Assembly (NCBI RefSeq): GCF_019218755.1
Contig: NZ_JAHUWZ010000003.1
Coordinates: 248,001-312,000 of the forward strand
Source of the DNA: Acidovorax sp. sif1233
GTDB lineage: Bacteria; Pseudomonadota; Gammaproteobacteria; Burkholderiales; Burkholderiaceae_C
Direction of reading: 5' to 3'
Length of the DNA stretch: 64,000 nucleotides
Shown: one piece after another, positions 54,150 to 63,158 of the stretch
Layout: every line of letters starts with the position of its first letter
Numbering within the stretch: position 1 is the first letter of the stretch
Made by a program: the position numbers and the translations under genes
Notes under the pieces: model-generated
Database searches by the model: none
Seen by the model: the letters and a program-made list of their open reading frames with translations, nothing else
Told to the model about the DNA's origin: nothing

Positions 54150-56870
54150 ATGAGAAAAAAAGCACCGCTCGACCGAGCCGCACAAAAACCTACTCAGTTG
54201 TTGGCAAACATGCATCGTTGGAAATTCTCTGCCCTGGCGGCGGCAGCCGTAGTGTCGGCCGGCTTGTACGCGGGCGACGCCTCGGCCCTGGCGCTGGGCC
54301 GCATCACCGTGCAGTCTGCCCTGGGCGAGCCCCTGCGCGCCGAAATCGACCTGCCCCAGATCACTCCCGCCGAAGCGGACAGCTTGCGGGCCACCACGGC
54401 CTCCCCGGACGTGTTCCGCGCCCAGGGCATGGAATACACGCCCACCATCAACAATCTGCAGATCCAGCTGCAGCGCCGCCCGGATGGCACGGCCGTGCTG
54501 CGCCTGACGAGCAGCCGGCCCGTGAACGAACCCTTCCTCGACCTGGTGCTGGACGCCAACTGGGGCTCGGGCCGCATCGTGCGCAGCTACACCATGCTTT
54601 TCGACCCGCCCGCGCTGCGCCGTCCCGCGCCAGCGGTGGCGGCCTCTCCGCAGTTGCCTGCGCCGGCCACCCAGCAGGCTCCTGCCGTGCGCGCGCCGGT
54701 CGCCCCGCGGGCCAGCGAATCCCCCGCAGCGGCGGCCCCTGCCGCACCGCCGACGCCGCGTCCGCCAGCCGTGGCCGCCCGCCCCGCCCCCGCCGATGGA
54801 GTCAGGGTGCAGGCAGGCGACACGGCGGGCCGCATTGCGAACGCCCACCGCCCCGCCGACGTGTCCCTCGACCAGATGCTGGTCGCCATGATGCGCGCGA
54901 ACCCCGATGCTTTCATCCAGGGCAATGTCAACCGCCTGAAGGCTGGCGCGGTCCTGCAGATGCCCGACCAGGCTGCGGCGCAGTCCACGTCGGCACCCGA
55001 GGCGCGTCAGATCCTTGCCGCGCAGGCCCGGGACTTCAACGAATTCCGCCGCAAGCTGGCGGGTGCCGCCCCCACCGCCGCGGTCGCCGCCGCAGAACGC
55101 TCGGCCTCCGGCGCGGTGCAGGCCCGTGTGGAGGACAAGAAACCTGCCACGGCCGCGCCCGACAAGCTCACGCTGTCCAAAGGTTCCGTCAAGGGCCAGA
55201 AGGCGGCCGAGGACCAGCTCGCCAAGGACAAGCAAGCCGGAGAGGCCGCCACGCGCATGGCAGAGCTGTCCAAGAACATCACGGACCTCAACAAGCTGGG
55301 CGCCGCGTCGGCCGCTGCGGGCAGCGCCGCACCGGCGCCCGCCGGCGCCGCCAGCGCTCCCGCCGCGGTGGCAGTGCAGGCACCCGCCGTTCCTGCCACG
55401 CCCACGGCCCCTGCCGTGCCGGAAACCCCGGCACCAGCCCCCGCTCCCGCAGCCAGCGCGCCGGCAGATGCAGCCGTGCCGGCGGAAGCCGCGTCCGAGC
55501 CTGCCTCCGCACCCGCTCCGGCCGCATCGGCGCCAGCGAAGCCAGTCCGCGTTCCCGCACCGGCTCCCGCACCAGTTGAAGAGCCGGGTTTCCTGTCCGG
55601 CCTCATGGACGACCCGCTGCTGCCGCTCGCCGGTGGCGGGCTCCTGGCCTTGCTGCTGGGCTATGGCGCCTACCGCGTGGTTCAGCGCCGCCGCCAGAAT
55701 GCGGGCGTCGACAGCTCCTTCCTGGAAAGCCGCATCCAGCCGGATTCGTTCTTCGGCGCCAGCGGCGGGCAGCGCGTCGATACCGCCAACAGCGAGATGA
55801 CCACGGGCTCGTCCATGGCCTACTCGCCCAGCCAGCTCGATGCCGGCGGCGACGTGGACCCTGTGGCCGAAGCCGACGTGTACCTGGCCTATGGCCGTGA
55901 CCTGCAGGCCGAGGAAATCCTCAAGGAGGCGATCCGCCACAACCCTGCCCGCGTGTCGGTGCATGTGAAGCTCGGTGAGATTTACGCCAAGCGCCAGGAC
56001 CGCAAGGCCCTGGAGGCGGTGGCAGGGGACGTGTTCAAGCTGACCCAGGGCGAAGGCCCGGACTGGAACCGCATTGCCGAGCTTGGCCGCGATCTGGATC
56101 CCGAAAACCGCCTTTACCAGCCTGGCGGCCGCCCAGGCATGGCCGAGGACGAGTCGCCATCGCTGCCCCCAGGCGGATTCCCGAGCACGTTCACGGGCGT
56201 GGGCGGCGCGGCGGCGACGGCTGCGTTGCCCCCCGACCTGGACCTCGACCTGGATCTGGACCTGCCCGACGACGCGCTGACCGATGCGCCAGCGGTGGCC
56301 CCGGCACCTCCCGGCGGATTTGCCGCAGCGGCAGCCGCGGCCGCGGCATCGGGCGGCGCCCGCCGCGCAGCGGACCCGGCCGATGAGCCGCAGACACTGC
56401 GCCCTGAACTGGACCTGCCGGAGTTGCCGTCGGCGACCGCTCCCGCCTGGAATGCGCCAGAAGTGGCACCAGCCTCGGGCACGATGGCACCTCCGCCCGT
56501 GGCCAATCTGGACTTTCCTTCGGCGGACGACCTGAGCATGGCACCCTCGGGCCCCATGCCGCTCACCGCGGATGCCCAGGACTCCGGCCCGATGGAGTTT
56601 GACCTCGGCGACCTGTCGCTGGACCTGAACGCCCCCTCCAAGCCCATGGCGGCCCCCGCAGCCAAGGCCCCTCTGCCGGCCCCTGAATTGAGCGACGACG
56701 GCTCGGCGGCGGCGCAGGACGACCCACTGGCCACCAAGCTCGCGCTGGCCGAAGAGTTCAATGCCATCGGTGATACGGATGGTGCACGCACGCTGATCGA
56801 AGAAGTGGTTGCCGAGTCCAGCGGCGCCCTCAAGACCCGCGCCCAGCGCATGCTGGCCGAACTGGGTTGA
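54150..56870 (+). CDS. fimV: FimV-like polar/pilus assembly protein
   Basis: A 906-residue inner-membrane protein. Signal segment (WKFSALAAAAVVSAGLYAGD), FimV N-domain (LALGRITVQSALGEPLRAEIDL), LysM-like peptidoglycan-binding stretch (VRVQAGDTAGRIA...LDQMLVAMMRANPDAF), long Ala/Pro region, coiled coil, one membrane helix (LPLAGGGLLALLLGYGAYRV), acidic D-L-D-L repeats, and a C-terminal TPR-like FimV domain (LATKLALAEEFNAIGDTDGAR). It helps type IV pilus secretin and polar organisation. An alternative start is ATG 54210. It may serve the pilus genes at the window start. Confidence 0.9.
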   Translation: MRKKAPLDRAAQKPTQLLANMHRWKFSALAAAAVVSAGLYAGDASALALGRITVQSALGEPLRAEIDLPQITPAEADSLRATTASPDVFRAQGMEYTPTINNLQIQLQRRPDGTAVLRLTSSRPVNEPFLDLVLDANWGSGRIVRSYTMLFDPPALRRPAPAVAASPQLPAPATQQAPAVRAPVAPRASESPAAAAPAAPPTPRPPAVAARPAPADGVRVQAGDTAGRIANAHRPADVSLDQMLVAMMRANPDAFIQGNVNRLKAGAVLQMPDQAAAQSTSAPEARQILAAQARDFNEFRRKLAGAAPTAAVAAAERSASGAVQARVEDKKPATAAPDKLTLSKGSVKGQKAAEDQLAKDKQAGEAATRMAELSKNITDLNKLGAASAAAGSAAPAPAGAASAPAAVAVQAPAVPATPTAPAVPETPAPAPAPAASAPADAAVPAEAASEPASAPAPAASAPAKPVRVPAPAPAPVEEPGFLSGLMDDPLLPLAGGGLLALLLGYGAYRVVQRRRQNAGVDSSFLESRIQPDSFFGASGGQRVDTANSEMTTGSSMAYSPSQLDAGGDVDPVAEADVYLAYGRDLQAEEILKEAIRHNPARVSVHVKLGEIYAKRQDRKALEAVAGDVFKLTQGEGPDWNRIAELGRDLDPENRLYQPGGRPGMAEDESPSLPPGGFPSTFTGVGGAAATAALPPDLDLDLDLDLPDDALTDAPAVAPAPPGGFAAAAAAAAASGGARRAADPADEPQTLRPELDLPELPSATAPAWNAPEVAPASGTMAPPPVANLDFPSADDLSMAPSGPMPLTADAQDSGPMEFDLGDLSLDLNAPSKPMAAPAAKAPLPAPELSDDGSAAAQDDPLATKLALAEEFNAIGDTDGARTLIEEVVAESSGALKTRAQRMLAELG

Positions 56871-56923
56871 TGCGACCCGCCCCGCAGGCCGCCCCCGCCC
56901 GCCCCCAGGCCGCCATCCCATGA
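56870..56923 (+). CDS. 17-codon mini-ORF linking fimV and truA
   Basis: An ATG overlaps the fimV TGA, and its own TGA overlaps the ATG of truA. It encodes MRPAPQAAPARPQAAIP. It would pass ribosomes from fimV to truA. No function beyond that is suggested, and it may be accidental in Pro/Ala-rich sequence. Confidence 0.3.
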   Translation: MRPAPQAAPARPQAAIP

Positions 56924-57741
56924 CCCGGGTGGCGCTGGGTGTCAGCTACAACGGCCAGGCCTACAGCGGCTGGCAAAGCCAGCTGTCCGGCGACACCATT
57001 CAAGACAAGCTCGAAGCGGCCCTGGGCCGCTTTGCCACGCACCCCGTCAGCACGCTGTGCGCCGGCAGAACGGATGCCGGCGTCCATGGACTGATGCAGG
57101 TGGCGCACTTCGACACGCCACTGAACCGCCCCTGCGCTTCGTGGGTGCGCGGCACCAATACCTTCCTCCCTGCCGACATTGCCGTGCAATGGGCGCAGCA
57201 CGTGCCGGACAGTTTTCACGCCCGGGCCAGCGCCGTCGCGCGGCGCTATGCGTATGTGCTGCTGCAATCGCCCGTGCGGCCCAGCGTGGACTCGGGGCGC
57301 GTGGGATGGGTATTCCATCCGCTCCATCACGATGCGATGCGCCAGGCCGCAGACCACCTGCTGGGCGAACATGACTTCACCTCGTTTCGTGCATCCGCGT
57401 GCCAGGCCAAGTCGCCCGTCAAGACCCTGCAGCGCATCGATATCTCGCGCCGGGGCCTCCACGCCCCGCACCCGGAACTGGGTTGGAGTTCCTGCTACTG
57501 GCGCTTCGAGTTCGAGGCCAACGCGTTCCTGCACCACATGATCCGCAACATCATGGGCTGCCTGGTGGCCGTGGGCCAAGGCAAATACCCTCCGCAGTGG
57601 GTATCGCAGGTACTTGCGGCAAGATCGCGCGACGCCGCGGCACCCACGTTCTCTCCGGATGGACTGTATTTTCAAGGCCCTGTCTACGACGCCTCGTGGG
57701 GCCTGCCCCAGCGCACGGCTGCGTATGATTGGCTGCCATGA
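56920..57741 (+). CDS. truA: tRNA pseudouridine(38-40) synthase
   Basis: A 273-residue enzyme with catalytic D52 in CAGRTDAGVHGLMQ, YNGQAYSGWQ at the start, and FEANAFLHHMIRNIMGCLVAVGQGK. Modifies uridines 38-40 of tRNA anticodon stem. Stop and trpF start overlap (ATGA). The start at 56920 matches the family N-terminus. Confidence 0.95.
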   Translation: MTRVALGVSYNGQAYSGWQSQLSGDTIQDKLEAALGRFATHPVSTLCAGRTDAGVHGLMQVAHFDTPLNRPCASWVRGTNTFLPADIAVQWAQHVPDSFHARASAVARRYAYVLLQSPVRPSVDSGRVGWVFHPLHHDAMRQAADHLLGEHDFTSFRASACQAKSPVKTLQRIDISRRGLHAPHPELGWSSCYWRFEFEANAFLHHMIRNIMGCLVAVGQGKYPPQWVSQVLAARSRDAAAPTFSPDGLYFQGPVYDASWGLPQRTAAYDWLP

Positions 57742-58493
57742 AAGCCAAAGAAGTCCCCTCCCCGGCCCGCACCCGCATCAAGATCTGTGGCCTGACCCGC
57801 GAAGAAGACGTCGACGCGGCCGTGGCGGCTGGCGCGGATGCCGTCGGATTCGTGCTCTACGCGCCCAGCCCACGTGCCGTGACACCCGAACGCGCGGCAC
57901 AGCTGGCCAGGCGCCTGCCCCCTTTTGTCACGCCGGTTTTGCTCTTCGTGAATGAAACCGCTCCCAAAGTGATAGCTGCCAGCGCTTTGATAGCGGGTGC
58001 CACCATACAATTTCATGGTGACGAGACGCCCGAGGATTGCCTGGCCGCCACCGGCCAGGGGGCACGGCCTTACCTGCGGGCCGCGCGCATTCCCCTTGGC
58101 GACGGTGCGGCACGGTTCGACCTCGTAAAATACGCGCACGATTACTCCCACGCCCAGGCCATCCTGCTCGACGCCCATGTCGAGGGGTACGGCGGCGGCG
58201 GCAAGGCATTCAATTGGTCACTCCTTCCACCAAGCGTCAGCTCTCACCTCGTTTTGTCTGGTGGACTCACGCCTGCAAACGTGACCGATGGCATTTTGCA
58301 AGTCCGCCCGCGTTGCAAGACGCTGGCGGTTGATGTCAGCTCCGGCGTCGAGGCCGTAGATCCGAACAGCCCCGATGGCAAGCCCCTGAAGGGCATCAAG
58401 GACGCCGGAAAAATCCATCGGTTCATCGCCGTCGTGCGCGCGGCAGATGCCCAACTTGCAAAGAACCCTCATGAATTCCTATCAGCAACCTGA
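57738..58493 (+). CDS. trpF: Phosphoribosylanthranilate isomerase
   Basis: A 251-residue TIM-barrel isomerase of tryptophan synthesis: KICGLT with C17, [41 protein letters not shown] and [10 protein letters not shown]...VDVSSGVE. It is about 40 residues longer than many TrpF proteins. Residues 78-84 are encoded by a piece of dispersed repeat A. It overlaps truA by 4 bp and trpB by 23 bp. Confidence 0.95.
   Translation: MKAKEVPSPARTRIKICGLTREEDVDAAVAAGADAVGFVLYAPSPRAVTPERAAQLARRLPPFVTPVLLFVNETAPKVIAASALIAGATIQFHGDETPEDCLAATGQGARPYLRAARIPLGDGAARFDLVKYAHDYSHAQAILLDAHVEGYGGGGKAFNWSLLPPSVSSHLVLSGGLTPANVTDGILQVRPRCKTLAVDVSSGVEAVDPNSPDGKPLKGIKDAGKIHRFIAVVRAADAQLAKNPHEFLSAT
57971..57987 (+). repeat. 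Dispersed repeat A half-element inside trpF
   Basis: GATAGCTGCCAGCGCTT repeats bases seen in copies 2 and 4 (16-17 bases identical with the left arm of each) and is in frame in trpF (VIAASAL). The right arm is not present. Confidence 0.7.
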
Positions 58494-59748
58494 TGCTTCA
58501 GGCCATTTCGGCTCCTACGGCGGCAGTTTCGTCAGCGAGACACTGACCCACGCCATCCAGGAACTGCGCGAGGCGTATGCCCGCTACCAGAACGACCCGG
58601 AATTCCTCGCAGAATTCCACTACGAGCTCAAGCACTTCGTGGGCCGCCCATCGCCCGTGTACCACGCCGCGCGCACCAGCCGCGAAACGGGCGGCGCGCA
58701 GATCTACCTCAAGCGCGAAGACCTCAACCACACCGGCGCCCACAAGATCAACAACGTGATCGGCCAGGCCATGCTCGCCAAGCGCATGGGCAAGCCCCGC
58801 ATCATTGCCGAGACGGGCGCCGGCCAGCACGGCGTGGCCACGGCCACGATCTGCGCGCGCTACGGCCTGGAATGCGTGGTCTACATGGGCAGCGAGGACG
58901 TGAAGCGCCAGAGCCCGAACGTCTTTCGCATGAAACTGCTGGGCGCCACCGTCGTGCCTGTCGAGTCGGGCAGCAAGACCCTGAAGGACGCGCTCAACGA
59001 GGCCATGCGCGACTGGGTGGCCAATGTGGACAACACGTTCTACATCATCGGCACGGTGGCGGGCCCGCACCCCTACCCGATGATGGTGCGCGATTTCCAG
59101 AGCGTGATCGGCAAGGAAGCCATCGAACAGATGCCCCCCATGCTCGCCGCGCAGAAGATCGCCGCCGAGCAGCCCGATGCCGTGATCGCCTGCGTGGGCG
59201 GCGGCAGCAATGCCATGGGCATCTTCCATCCGTACATCCCGTTCGAGAAGACGCGCCTGATCGGCGTGGAGGCCGCCGGCGAAGGCCTGGACAGCGGCAA
59301 GCACTCGGCATCGCTGCAGCGTGGCTCCAGTGGCGTGCTGCACGGCAACCGCACCTTCATCCTGCAGGATGCCAACGGCCAGATCACCGAGACGCACAGC
59401 ATCAGCGCGGGCCTGGACTACCCCGGCGTAGGTCCCGAGCACGCATGGCTGCAGGAGATCGGACGCGCCGAGTACGTGGGCATCACCGACCAGGAAGCGC
59501 TGTCCGCCTTCCACCACCTGTGCCGCACCGAAGGCATCATCCCGGCGCTGGAATCGAGCCACGCCTTCGCCTATGCCCTCAAGCTTGCACCCACGATGCG
59601 GCCGGACCAGTCCATCCTGGTCAACCTCTCGGGCCGGGGCGACAAGGACATCGGCACCGTGGCCGACCTGTCAGGAGAAGATTTCTACGACCGCCCCTCC
59701 ATGCGCGGCCTGACCGTCAAGGGCGCCCCAGGAGACGCCAAGCCATGA
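58471..59748 (+). CDS. trpB: Tryptophan synthase beta subunit
   Basis: A 425-residue PLP enzyme joining indole and serine. PLP lysine K92 in [32 protein letters not shown], and SGRGDKD. The start at 58471 (MNSYQQPD) lies inside the trpF end; overlapping genes are usual in trp operons. ATGA overlap with trpA. Confidence 0.97.
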   Translation: MNSYQQPDASGHFGSYGGSFVSETLTHAIQELREAYARYQNDPEFLAEFHYELKHFVGRPSPVYHAARTSRETGGAQIYLKREDLNHTGAHKINNVIGQAMLAKRMGKPRIIAETGAGQHGVATATICARYGLECVVYMGSEDVKRQSPNVFRMKLLGATVVPVESGSKTLKDALNEAMRDWVANVDNTFYIIGTVAGPHPYPMMVRDFQSVIGKEAIEQMPPMLAAQKIAAEQPDAVIACVGGGSNAMGIFHPYIPFEKTRLIGVEAAGEGLDSGKHSASLQRGSSGVLHGNRTFILQDANGQITETHSISAGLDYPGVGPEHAWLQEIGRAEYVGITDQEALSAFHHLCRTEGIIPALESSHAFAYALKLAPTMRPDQSILVNLSGRGDKDIGTVADLSGEDFYDRPSMRGLTVKGAPGDAKP

Positions 59749-60554
59749 GCCGCATAGACACCACTTTCGAACAGCTGAAAGCCCAGGGCCGCAAGGCGCT
59801 GATTCCCTATGTCACCGCCGGTTTTCCGTTTGCCGACATCACGCCCGCCCTCATGCACGGCATGGTGGAGGCCGGTGCCGACGTGATCGAACTGGGCGTG
59901 CCCTTCTCCGACCCCATGGCCGACGGCCCCGTCATCCAGAAGGCGGGCGAAAAGGCGCTGGGCCTGGGTGTGGGCATGGTGCAGGTGCTGGACCACGTGC
60001 GCGAGTTCCGCAAGCGCAACAGCACCACGCCCGTGGTGCTGATGGGCTACGCGAACCCGGTGGAGCGCTATGACCAGATCCACGGCGCAGGCGCCTTTGT
60101 GCGCGACAGCGCCGAGGCCGGTGTCGATGGCGTGCTCATCGTGGACTACCCGCCCGAGGAATGCGAGGCCTTCGCGGCCAGCCTGCGCGCGCACGGCATG
60201 GACCTGATCTTCCTGCTGGCCCCCACTAGCACGGATGAACGCATGGCCCAGGTGGCGCGCGTGGCCAGCGGCTATGTGTACTACGTATCGCTCAAGGGCG
60301 TGACCGGTTCGGGCGCGCTCGACACCTCGGCCGTGGAGCAGATGCTGCCCCGCATCCGCCAGCATGTGACCATCCCCGTGGGCGTGGGCTTCGGCATCCG
60401 CGATGCGGCCACGGCCCAGGCGATCGGCAAGGTGGCGGATGCCGTGGTCATCGGCAGCCGCATCATCCAGCTCATCGAGGACCAGGAGCACGCCAAGGTG
60501 GTGCCCCTGACCATCGACTTCCTGCGCGGCATCCGCAAGGCTTTGGACGCGTAG
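59745..60554 (+). CDS. trpA: Tryptophan synthase alpha subunit
   Basis: A 269-residue TIM-barrel lyase that frees indole from indole-3-glycerol phosphate. Catalytic E49 ([17 protein letters not shown]) and D60, PTSTDERM, and GVGFGIRD. It works in complex with TrpB, overlapping its stop by 4 bp. Right after its stop lies dispersed repeat B. Confidence 0.97.
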   Translation: MSRIDTTFEQLKAQGRKALIPYVTAGFPFADITPALMHGMVEAGADVIELGVPFSDPMADGPVIQKAGEKALGLGVGMVQVLDHVREFRKRNSTTPVVLMGYANPVERYDQIHGAGAFVRDSAEAGVDGVLIVDYPPEECEAFAASLRAHGMDLIFLLAPTSTDERMAQVARVASGYVYYVSLKGVTGSGALDTSAVEQMLPRIRQHVTIPVGVGFGIRDAATAQAIGKVADAVVIGSRIIQLIEDQEHAKVVPLTIDFLRGIRKALDA

Positions 60555-60690
60555 AATAAAGAGCATCCCCCTGAGCGGCTTTGCCGTTTCCCCCTTCTCT
60601 CGCGCTTTGCGCGGGAAGGGGGACGCTCCCAGCGCGGCGGGGCGGCCCTTGCGCGGGAGCCGTGGCCTTTGGGCCGCGCCAGTTTCAAGG
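60555..60690 (+). repeat. Dispersed repeat B, copy 2 (about 125 bp)
   Basis: Starts after the trpA TAG with a short AT stretch and CCCCCTGAGCGGCTTTGCCG, holds CTCGCGCTTTGCGCGGGAAGG, and ends near CCAGTTTCAA. It is nearly the reverse complement of 10276-10410 (I estimate about 85 percent identity by eye). Its first hairpin is CGGC-TTT-GCCG. It fills most of the trpA-accD gap. Confidence 0.82.
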
Positions 60691-60730
60691 CCGTGCCGCC
60701 GCTGCTGGCCCATTCATACAGAGGAAAACC

Positions 60731-61603
60731 ATGTCCTGGCTCGAAAAACTTCTGCCCTCCAAGATCCAGCAAACGGACCCCACCGAGCGCCGCCAGGTGC
60801 CTGAAGGCCTGTGGATCAAGTGCCCGAGCTGCGAGACGGTGCTTTACAAGGCCGATCTGGAGCACAACCAGAACGTCTGCCCCCACTGCAGCCACCACCA
60901 CCGCATCGGCGCCCGCGCGCGGCTCAATGCCTTCCTGGATGCCGAAGGCCGCTACGAAATCGGCCAGGAAGTGCTGCCCGTGGACGCCCTCAAGTTCAAG
61001 GACAGCCGCAAATACCCCGAGCGCCTGAAGGAAGCCCTGGAGAACACCGGCGAGACCGACGCCCTCATCGTCATGGGCGGCGCGGTCAAGAGCATCAACG
61101 TGGTGGCCGCGTGCTTCGAGTTCGACTTCATGGGCGGCTCCATGGGCTCCGTGGTGGGCGAGCGCTTCGTGCGGGGCGTGGAAACCGCCATCGAGCAGAA
61201 AGTGCCTTTCATCTGCTTCACCGCCACCGGCGGTGCGCGCATGCAGGAAGGCCTGCTGTCCCTGATGCAGATGGCCAAGACCAATGCGGCCCTCACCCGC
61301 CTGGCCAAGAAGGGCCTGCCCTACATCAGCGTGCTGACTGACCCGACCATGGGCGGCGTGAGCGCCGGCTTTGCCTTCGTGGGCGACATCGTGATCGCCG
61401 AGCCCAAGGCCCTGATCGGCTTTGCCGGCCCGCGCGTGATCGAATCCACCGTGCGCGTGACGCTGCCAGAAGGCTTCCAGCGCGCCGAATTCCTGCAGAC
61501 CAAGGGCGCCGTGGACTTCATCTGCGACCGCCGCGAGCTGCGCAACACCGTGGCCAGCAGCCTGGCCATGCTGCAGCGTTTGCCCGCTGACGCAGTGATG
61601 TAA
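60731..61603 (+). CDS. accD: Acetyl-CoA carboxylase carboxyltransferase subunit beta
   Basis: A 290-residue subunit for the first step of fatty acid synthesis. Zinc ribbon C31, C34, C50, C53 (CPSC...CPHC), then [27 protein letters not shown] and [23 protein letters not shown] ribosome site precedes it. In many betaproteobacteria folC follows; here a repeat-rich gap and unrelated genes follow. Confidence 0.97.
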   Translation: MSWLEKLLPSKIQQTDPTERRQVPEGLWIKCPSCETVLYKADLEHNQNVCPHCSHHHRIGARARLNAFLDAEGRYEIGQEVLPVDALKFKDSRKYPERLKEALENTGETDALIVMGGAVKSINVVAACFEFDFMGGSMGSVVGERFVRGVETAIEQKVPFICFTATGGARMQEGLLSLMQMAKTNAALTRLAKKGLPYISVLTDPTMGGVSAGFAFVGDIVIAEPKALIGFAGPRVIESTVRVTLPEGFQRAEFLQTKGAVDFICDRRELRNTVASSLAMLQRLPADAVM

Positions 61604-61659
61604 GTCATCCGCGGGACAGCGGGTCCGCAAAGGTACCTCACGAGAGGATCGCTTCTTTT

Positions 61660-61707
61660 TTGATAGCTGTCAGCGCTTACCAGATAAGCGCCAGAGGCAT
61701 ATTTGAT
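61660..61707 (+). repeat. Dispersed repeat A, copy 6
   Basis: GATAGCTGTCAGCGCTT, ACCAGAT, AAGCGCCAGAGGC and TATTTGATC. It lies 57 bp after accD, in the 239-bp convergent gap with the YggT-like gene, and may act as a terminator. Confidence 0.8.
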
Positions 61708-61739
61708 CACCCACCGGACAGCACGCAGCCGTTGATACC

Positions 61740-61842
61740 GCGCGGTGCCTGCCAGAGAGGGCAAGGAAGGGCTGCTCCGCAGCGAGGCCCGCGTCCCCCT
61801 CATCCCCTTGAGCGGGAAGGCGCCGAAGGCGACTCAGGGGGG
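61740..61842 (-). repeat. Dispersed repeat B, diverged copy 3
   Basis: On the minus strand, right after the YggT-like TAA: CCCCCCTGAGTCGCCTTCGG, then GCGCCTTCCCGCTCAAGGGG and GGGGACGC. The same orientation to the preceding gene as copies 1 and 2, with hairpin CGCC-TTC-GGCG. The rest is strongly diverged. Confidence 0.5.
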
Positions 61843-62391
61843 TTACCTCATCACGCTGGCCTGCAGATGGCCCAGCACGATCATGGCCACCTGCAGCAGC
61901 ACCAGCACGGCCAGGGGCGACAGATCGATCCCTCCGACCAGCGGGATGATGCGGCGAAATGGCCGCAACACCGGCTCGCACAGCCGGGCGATCACGTCCG
62001 AGAGTTGCGACCGTGCCTGCACCCAGGACATCACGGCATGGACGATCAGGAGGCCGATCAGCCCCGACACCGCCACACGCGCCAGCCCGAACAGGGCAAG
62101 CCACGGCAGCCACGCCCATGCGGACGCCGCGCCCAGCAGGAGCGTGAGCAGGAAATACTGCAGCAGTTGCAACAGCGCGGCCGCGACGAGGCTTGACACA
62201 TCCCAGCGCCCCACCGGCCGAATCACCTTGCGCAGCGGCATGACCAGCCAGTCCGTCAGTGCAAAAACCAGCCCGCCGACAGGGTTGGAGAACGGGATGC
62301 GCTGCCATTGCATATACAGGCGCAGCAAGCAGGCCCCGGTGAGCAGGCCACCAACAACGTCGAGCAGGAATGAGGCGATCTGGTAGAGCAT
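61843..62391 (-). CDS. YggT-family membrane protein
   Basis: A 182-residue inner-membrane protein with two YggT repeats: each has a hydrophobic helix pair with FSNPVGGLVFALTDWLVMPLRKVI and VIARLCEPVLRPFRRIIPLVGGID. Four or more membrane helices. YggT members relate to osmotic tolerance or division-plane processes in other bacteria; function here is not known. Start at 62391 fits the first helix. Divergent from the Lon-N-like gene. Confidence 0.87.
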   Translation of the reverse strand: MLYQIASFLLDVVGGLLTGACLLRLYMQWQRIPFSNPVGGLVFALTDWLVMPLRKVIRPVGRWDVSSLVAAALLQLLQYFLLTLLLGAASAWAWLPWLALFGLARVAVSGLIGLLIVHAVMSWVQARSQLSDVIARLCEPVLRPFRRIIPLVGGIDLSPLAVLVLLQVAMIVLGHLQASVMR

Positions 62392-62470
62392 GGATGAGAC
62401 AAAAGCAAGGGGCCGCTGCGAAAGCAGGCTGCGCCATGGGATGATAGCGGGCCAAGGCATTCCCCCATTC

Positions 62471-63112
62471 ATGACACAACCCCTCACCCTGTCATCCTTG
62501 CCCCTTTTCCCCCTGGGTTCCGTGCTGTTCCCGGGCGGTGTGCTGGCCCTGCGCGTGTTCGAGGTGCGCTACCTGGACATGGTGCGCAAATGCCATCAGG
62601 CCGGTGCGCCTTTTGGCGTGGTGGCCCTCACGCAAGGCCGCGAAGTGCGCCAGGCCGGCGCGCCCGAAGAGCAATTCAACGACGTGGGCACCCTGGCGGT
62701 CATCGAGCAGATCGACACGCCGCAGCCCGGCCTGATCACCCTGCTGTGCCGGGGCGGCCAGCGCTTTCGCATCACCCAGCGCAGCCACCTGCCCCATGGC
62801 CTGTGGATCGCCGATGTGGGGCATATCGACCAGGACCTGACCGTCGCGGTGCCAGAGGATCTCAAGAAGGCCGCGACGGCGCTCGCGCAGGTGCTCCACA
62901 CCCTGCACCAGCGTGACCCGGACACCCCGACCGCGATCATCCCGACGGCTGCGCAGCTGGACGACTGCGGATGGGTGGCCAATCGCTGGTGCGAACTGCT
63001 GCCCGTGCCCCTGGAACTCAAGCAGCGCCTGATGGAACTGGACAACCCGCTGGTGCGGCTGGAGCTGGTCGGGGACGTGCTCGAGCGCACGGGGATCGCG
63101 CCAACACAATGA
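62471..63112 (+). CDS. Lon N-terminal-domain-like protein
   Basis: A 213-residue protein made up of the LAN (Lon substrate-binding) domain: LPLFPLGSVLFPGGVLALRVFEVRYLDMV, FGVVALTQGREV, GTLAVIEQID, LLCRGGQRFRI. There is no AAA or protease part. Such stand-alone proteins are common and of unknown role, perhaps peptide binding. The ATG at 62471 lies 79 bp from the divergent YggT start. Confidence 0.87.
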   Translation: MTQPLTLSSLPLFPLGSVLFPGGVLALRVFEVRYLDMVRKCHQAGAPFGVVALTQGREVRQAGAPEEQFNDVGTLAVIEQIDTPQPGLITLLCRGGQRFRITQRSHLPHGLWIADVGHIDQDLTVAVPEDLKKAATALAQVLHTLHQRDPDTPTAIIPTAAQLDDCGWVANRWCELLPVPLELKQRLMELDNPLVRLELVGDVLERTGIAPTQ

Positions 63113-63158
63113 GCCGCAAACCCGCCGCCATCCCACCCAGCCTCCCCTTTGAACGCCC

